64,000 bases of DNA from Enterococcus raffinosus. GTDB lineage: Bacteria > Bacillota > Bacilli > Lactobacillales > Enterococcaceae. This document shows, piece after piece, positions 60,813 through 64,000 of the stretch (position 1 is its first letter; each line of letters opens with the position of its first letter). The stretch covers positions 27,771 through 91,770 of the forward strand of contig NZ_JXLA01000017.1 of assembly GCF_001886185.1 (NCBI RefSeq). Reading direction: 5' to 3'. The notes under the pieces are model-generated. The model was not told where the DNA came from. It saw nothing but the letters and a program-made list of their open reading frames with translations, and searched no databases. The position numbers were made by a program, and so were the translations under genes.

Positions 60813-61586
60813 TTAATGACGGAATTTTTGCGTTTCTGTCCGCTGCTTTTTGAACAGCTTTCTTATCTGTACTGTCTTGTTTTGTTCTTTTTGAAACAGT
60901 CCAGCCTCATCTTTCTCCTCTTTTGCAGCTTGAGCAGCTTTCTCTGCTTTTCGGCTATTGAAGGCTGTAGCAATGGTCATGCCTGGCGTTTTGTAGCTGA
61001 TGAATTCAACAAATTTTCGGACACCGCCAGTTTCAAAAACTGTCAAAGTGGACAATGTTCGTAGAATGTTTGCAGTCAACGCTTCATCTTTGGTGGGATC
61101 CGTATCCGGAATCGTTAGCTTATGCTTTTTCCCTTCAGCGTCTTCAAAGATCGTTTCTACGTGATAAATCAAGCCCTCTCTGCGATTATTAAGTGTCCCC
61201 GACTCTTCTAAATAGCTGCTATATAAACGAGCCTCTTCCGTATAGGCAAAATAAGCGGATTCATTTTTGAATAGCTTTTTAATCAGCTGCTTCCATTCGC
61301 TTCCGTTAAAGAAGGCTTTGAAAAAAGGGCTATACTGGCGCATGGTGTCATTGGGCTCCAATGTCAGATACACTTCACGAATCAGATTTTTTAACGGCTC
61401 AGTAAAGGTCCCCTTGCTAAGAGAATCCCGTACGAGAATAGCGACCATGTACTGAATGAAATGTTCCATATTTTTATTCTTAGCATAAAAAAGCTGAACT
61501 CTTTTGGTTAAGTTCTCCTTCTTCATTAGAAATATTTGTCGCTGCCCTAATTTCACTGCCTCTATGTTTACCCCTCCATTTAACAT
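60813..61586 (-). CDS. Uncharacterised helical protein
   Basis: Up to 257 aa, cytoplasmic, mostly helical, with a charged C-terminal tail (about 215-257: RKAEKAAQAAKEEKDEAGLF). The centre has HVETIFEDAEGKKHKLTIPD. No known domain was recognised. The start is uncertain: GGAGGGG lies at codons 4-6 of the longest frame, so initiation may occur a few codons later (GTG at codon 11 or ATG at codon 21), or at a non-standard ATA 5 nt after that site. It pairs with the 91-aa gene downstream. Confidence 0.6.
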   Translation of the reverse strand: MLNGGVNIEAVKLGQRQIFLMKKENLTKRVQLFYAKNKNMEHFIQYMVAILVRDSLSKGTFTEPLKNLIREVYLTLEPNDTMRQYSPFFKAFFNGSEWKQLIKKLFKNESAYFAYTEEARLYSSYLEESGTLNNRREGLIYHVETIFEDAEGKKHKLTIPDTDPTKDEALTANILRTLSTLTVFETGGVRKFVEFISYKTPGMTIATAFNSRKAEKAAQAAKEEKDEAGLFQKEQNKTVQIRKLFKKQRTETQKFRH

Positions 61587-61734
61587 ACTTTCTTTTCAAT
61601 ATGATATAACTAAAATAACAATTTTGTAAATAGGGTAAAGGAAATAATTTATCTTATCCGAAAAACAAACCTTTTAATCAAACCATAATACTCATTTTTT
61701 TAATTTTTTTGAAAGCAATTGAATATATAAAAAT

Positions 61735-61768
61735 AACAGGAAACCAAAGCGTTGTTTGGTTTCCTGTT
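61735..61768 (-). terminator. Terminator of the map gene
   Basis: A 14-bp perfect stem, AACAGGAAACCAAA (61735-61748) with TTTGGTTTCCTGTT (61755-61768), followed by ATTTTTATA on the minus strand. Confidence 0.88.
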
Positions 61769-61777
61769 TATTCGATC

Positions 61778-62530
61778 TTATGCGTCTTGTTCCGTCATAA
61801 TGACTGGTCCTTCTTTAGTAATTGCTATGGAATGCTCATATTGCGCACAGTAGCTGCCGTCTAACGTTCGAGCCGTCCAACCATTGCCGTCAATGCCTGC
61901 TTCCCATGTCCCTGTTGTGATCATTGGTTCAATCGTGATCGTCATACCTTCTTTTAAGCGTGGACCTTTCCCAGCTGTTCCGAAGTGTGGAAAAAAGGGT
62001 TCTTCATGGATCGTCGGGCCAATGCCGTGTGCTAAAAAGTCCTGTACCACACCATAGCCTTTTCCTTCTGCATAGGTTTGAATAGCATGACCAATATCAC
62101 CCACACGATTTCCCACCTGCGCTTGTTCAATCCCAAGTCTTAAGGCTTCCTTGGTCACATCCATCAACGCTTGATGCTCTGGTGTGATCTCGCCGACTGC
62201 ATACGTCCAACAACTGTCAGAAATCGCACCGTGATAATCAACACAAAAATCAACCTTCAAGACATCCCCGGATTTCAATCGATAATTCGAAGGAAATCCA
62301 TGACAAATCTCGTCATTCACACTCGTACAAGTCGCAAATTCATAGCCTTCAAAGCCAATTTGAGCTGCGGTGGCACCTGCGGCTTCGACTCTTTCTTGGA
62401 CAAACTGATTGATTTCCTTCGTTGTGATTCCAGGAACGATAATCTCTCGTAATTGCTTATGGATACCCGCTAAGATAGCGCCAGATTCTTTCATTTGTTC
62501 AATTTCTCTACTCGATTTCAATGTGACCAT
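61778..62530 (-). CDS. map: Type I methionine aminopeptidase
   Basis: 250 aa, removes the initiator Met from nascent proteins. The two-metal site is visible as VDFCVDYHGAISDSCWTYAV (two Asp), HGIGPTIHEEPFFPH (two His) and TIEPMI plus QYEHSIAI (two Glu). AAGGAG precedes the ATG. It lacks the N-terminal zinc-finger extension of some MetAPs. Single gene, as is common outside ribosomal operons in Lactobacillales. Confidence 0.94.
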   Translation of the reverse strand: MVTLKSSREIEQMKESGAILAGIHKQLREIIVPGITTKEINQFVQERVEAAGATAAQIGFEGYEFATCTSVNDEICHGFPSNYRLKSGDVLKVDFCVDYHGAISDSCWTYAVGEITPEHQALMDVTKEALRLGIEQAQVGNRVGDIGHAIQTYAEGKGYGVVQDFLAHGIGPTIHEEPFFPHFGTAGKGPRLKEGMTITIEPMITTGTWEAGIDGNGWTARTLDGSYCAQYEHSIAITKEGPVIMTEQDA

Positions 62531-62629
62531 GCGATCGCTCCTTATGATGTCTCTTCTGTTTTTACGACAGAATACTGAAATGTTATATCACGAAATACCT
62601 TAAAGGGAAAGAGCAGACACTTTTTATCG

Positions 62630-63283
62630 CTAAATGTCCAATTCCCTTAATTCGAGCTTAAAATCCTTCAAAGGGCCACTTTGCCAAACCTCGTCATTTT
62701 TCAAGTAAACTTGACCGTACTCAATGATCCAGCCGTGAAGATTTTGCGCTTTGACAGTGTCCATCGTCTCAGGCCAGATAATTTTTTCCTTTAGCTGTTT
62801 ATAGCCAGCAGATACAAAGCCAAATTTTTCAAACATCCGCTGCGCGTATTTGTCTGCAATAAAGGTTGATTGGTCAAAGACATAGACCAACAGTGCATCC
62901 GCGGTCTCTTCACCGATCCCTTTAATCGCCAGCAGCTCCTTCCGTAGCGACGAAAAATCTTTAGTAGCTGCTTTTTGCAGGTCGAATTGATAATGTTTTA
63001 ACCACGTTAGCAAGGCCATGATCGTATTCGATTTTCCTTTGTAAAAACCACTTGGCCGGATCAGCTCCTGCAGCTGTTCCTTTTCCAAAGCCAAAATGCT
63101 TGCCGGTGAAAATCGTGTCTCCTTTTTCAGATTATCCAACGCATAATCCACATTGCGCCAATTCGTATTTTGGACGAGTACCGCCCCTAACAGAATCTCC
63201 CATTTATCATCCGTATCCCACCAGCGTTTATGCGACATGACCCGACTAAACGCTGTATACAATTCTTCAATGTTCGTGATCAT
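62630..63283 (-). CDS. HhH-GPD DNA glycosylase (endonuclease III/MagIII-like)
   Basis: 217 aa base-excision repair enzyme. The helix-hairpin-helix reads LLAIKGIGEETADALL (about 118-132) and the catalytic Asp is D144 in FIADKYAQR. At the position of the endonuclease III Schiff-base Lys there is Glu (E126), so it should be a monofunctional glycosylase without lyase activity. The C-terminal four-Cys iron-sulfur loop is absent. It resembles 3-methyladenine glycosylase III. The ATG has a weak AGGGATAA upstream. Confidence 0.88.
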   Translation of the reverse strand: MITNIEELYTAFSRVMSHKRWWDTDDKWEILLGAVLVQNTNWRNVDYALDNLKKETRFSPASILALEKEQLQELIRPSGFYKGKSNTIMALLTWLKHYQFDLQKAATKDFSSLRKELLAIKGIGEETADALLVYVFDQSTFIADKYAQRMFEKFGFVSAGYKQLKEKIIWPETMDTVKAQNLHGWIIEYGQVYLKNDEVWQSGPLKDFKLELRELDI

Positions 63284-63329
63284 TTTTTATCCCTCACTGC
63301 TTATTCGCCTTTCTTTCTCATTCATTATA

Positions 63330-63959
63330 TTAAAAAGCGTCTAAATATGCTTGCAAAGTATTCGCCAGCTTGCCAATGTGTAGCCCATCAACAAAGGAAT
63401 GGTGCGCCTGTACTGAAAAAGGCAATAGGATTCGACCCTCTCGCTGAAAATATTTTCCCCAATCAATCAATGGTGTGGCATTGTCCTTTTTCCCAGCATT
63501 GGTGTGGGAAATATGGGTAAAGGATACCCACGGTAGCGGTGAAAATTGAAAGACATCGGTTCCTAAAGGTCCTGTGAAATATTCCTCCTGCTCCTCCGCT
63601 TTTTTCGCCGCGGAAACCAGATACTTCTCCAGTGTCTCTTCCATCGGAACATTTACCACCTTGAACAGCTCTGTTTCTTTATCAAGATAGGCAAAAGCCG
63701 TATCGATCTGATCATAGAGGACAACCTTCCCGTCTAAAAAATGATAACGGAACTCTTCGATTTGATTGGCGCAAACCGTCACACTGTATATCATCGCAAA
63801 CGTAAAAGAGTAGTGTTTCTCACGAATTTTCTGCAAAAAATTCGTAATATCTAATTCAAAAGAGACACAAAAGGCCGGCTCAACACAATCTCTAAATACC
63901 TTGCAATGCATGGCTCGCTTCCAATTCTGTTCGTCAATCAGGACATACGTATTTCCCAT
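63330..63959 (-). CDS. cat: CatA-family chloramphenicol acetyltransferase-like protein
   Basis: 209 aa. The active-site motif is AHHSFVDGLHIG (canonical CAT: HHxxxDGxH), and LPWVSFTHISHT matches the substrate-pocket strand. It would transfer acetyl from acetyl-CoA to chloramphenicol or a related hydroxyl acceptor. GAGGAAGGTG precedes the ATG. It sits among housekeeping genes without mobile-element traces, so it looks like a resident chromosomal gene. Whether it gives real resistance cannot be told. Confidence 0.87.
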   Translation of the reverse strand: MGNTYVLIDEQNWKRAMHCKVFRDCVEPAFCVSFELDITNFLQKIREKHYSFTFAMIYSVTVCANQIEEFRYHFLDGKVVLYDQIDTAFAYLDKETELFKVVNVPMEETLEKYLVSAAKKAEEQEEYFTGPLGTDVFQFSPLPWVSFTHISHTNAGKKDNATPLIDWGKYFQREGRILLPFSVQAHHSFVDGLHIGKLANTLQAYLDAF

Positions 63960-64000
63960 TTTTACACCTTCCTCGTAATATATATTTTGAAGAAACTTTC

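Noticed and set aside
1..64000. CRISPR arrays, tRNA or rRNA genes, insertion sequences, prophage
   Set aside because: No regular direct-repeat arrays, no cloverleaf or rRNA-like sequence, and no transposase, integrase or phage structural gene was recognised in the window.

Overview
This window reads as chromosomal DNA of a low-GC Gram-positive lactic acid bacterium, most likely an Enterococcus. The basis is the AT-rich composition, strong AGGAGG-type ribosome binding sites, several fructose-family PTS loci with PRD and DeoR regulators, a CstR/CoA-disulfide reductase sulfide locus of the enterococcal type, pyruvate formate-lyase, a menaquinone-type prenyltransferase, a CatA-like acetyltransferase and a GadC/GadB pair close to lactococcal and E. 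coli forms. The species cannot be fixed from the sequence alone. No rRNA, tRNA, CRISPR array, complete insertion sequence, prophage or plasmid replication gene was seen. About 63 protein genes or gene remnants are supported, most on the minus strand.

Layout. 1-440: start of a peptidoglycan enzyme cut by the window edge. 0.6-8 kb: pflB, an Mga-type regulator and a gadC-gadB acid-resistance operon. 8.2-11.6 kb: two related winged-helix regulators with degenerate receiver-like N-termini, a coiled-coil protein and a 1.27-kb AT-rich gene desert. 12-14.5 kb: purine permease and a UbiA/MenA prenyltransferase. 14.6-20 kb: DeoR-controlled PTS operon with two dehydrogenases and a DeoC-type aldolase, substrate unknown. 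20.2-23.5 kb: divergent CstR-controlled persulfide locus. 23.5-28 kb: uncharacterised genes, a large membrane protein and an MFS transporter. 28.2-33.8 kb: MetQ-DUF169-MetN-MetI operon, a remnant of a sortase-anchored surface protein, an extracytoplasmic rhodanese lipoprotein and ApbE. 34-37 kb: ornithine cyclodeaminase-like, tautomerase and Fe-S serine dehydratase operon. 37-40 kb: DacA, a TauE/SafE exporter and PsiE. 40-48 kb: GH38 alpha-mannosidase PTS operon with a divergent PRD regulator. 48-64 kb: mostly single housekeeping and stress genes (glycosyltransferase, racemase, MsrA, DAP dehydrogenase, oleate hydratase, methionine aminopeptidase, DNA glycosylase, CatA-like enzyme) mixed with unknown proteins.

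How genes work together. Sulfur recurs: four rhodanese domains, CoA-disulfide reductase, DsrE, CstR, a methionine-type ABC transporter, MsrA and a possible sulfur-anion exporter lie within 37 kb. The most unusual signal is a pair of similarly built leaders upstream of the MetQ operon (about 31494-31718) and of the rhodanese lipoprotein gene (about 32575-32785). Each has, in order, a 17-bp-spaced promoter, an AGGAGGTG site, a 5- or 6-codon minigene ending in Leu-TGA, exactly 17 nt, a CTTAGAGTYTCTAAG palindrome, 71 or 73 nt, and a CATAC...GTATG hairpin. I do not recognise this as a known riboswitch or T-box, and it is the best candidate here for an undescribed regulatory system.

Other points of note: a probable AUU start codon for dacA, whose 15-nt start-site context is repeated identically at the ATG of the oleate hydratase gene; DUF169 inside a Met-type ABC operon; and the uncharacterised DeoC/PTS operon. 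All coordinates come from reading the sequence; no database search was run.
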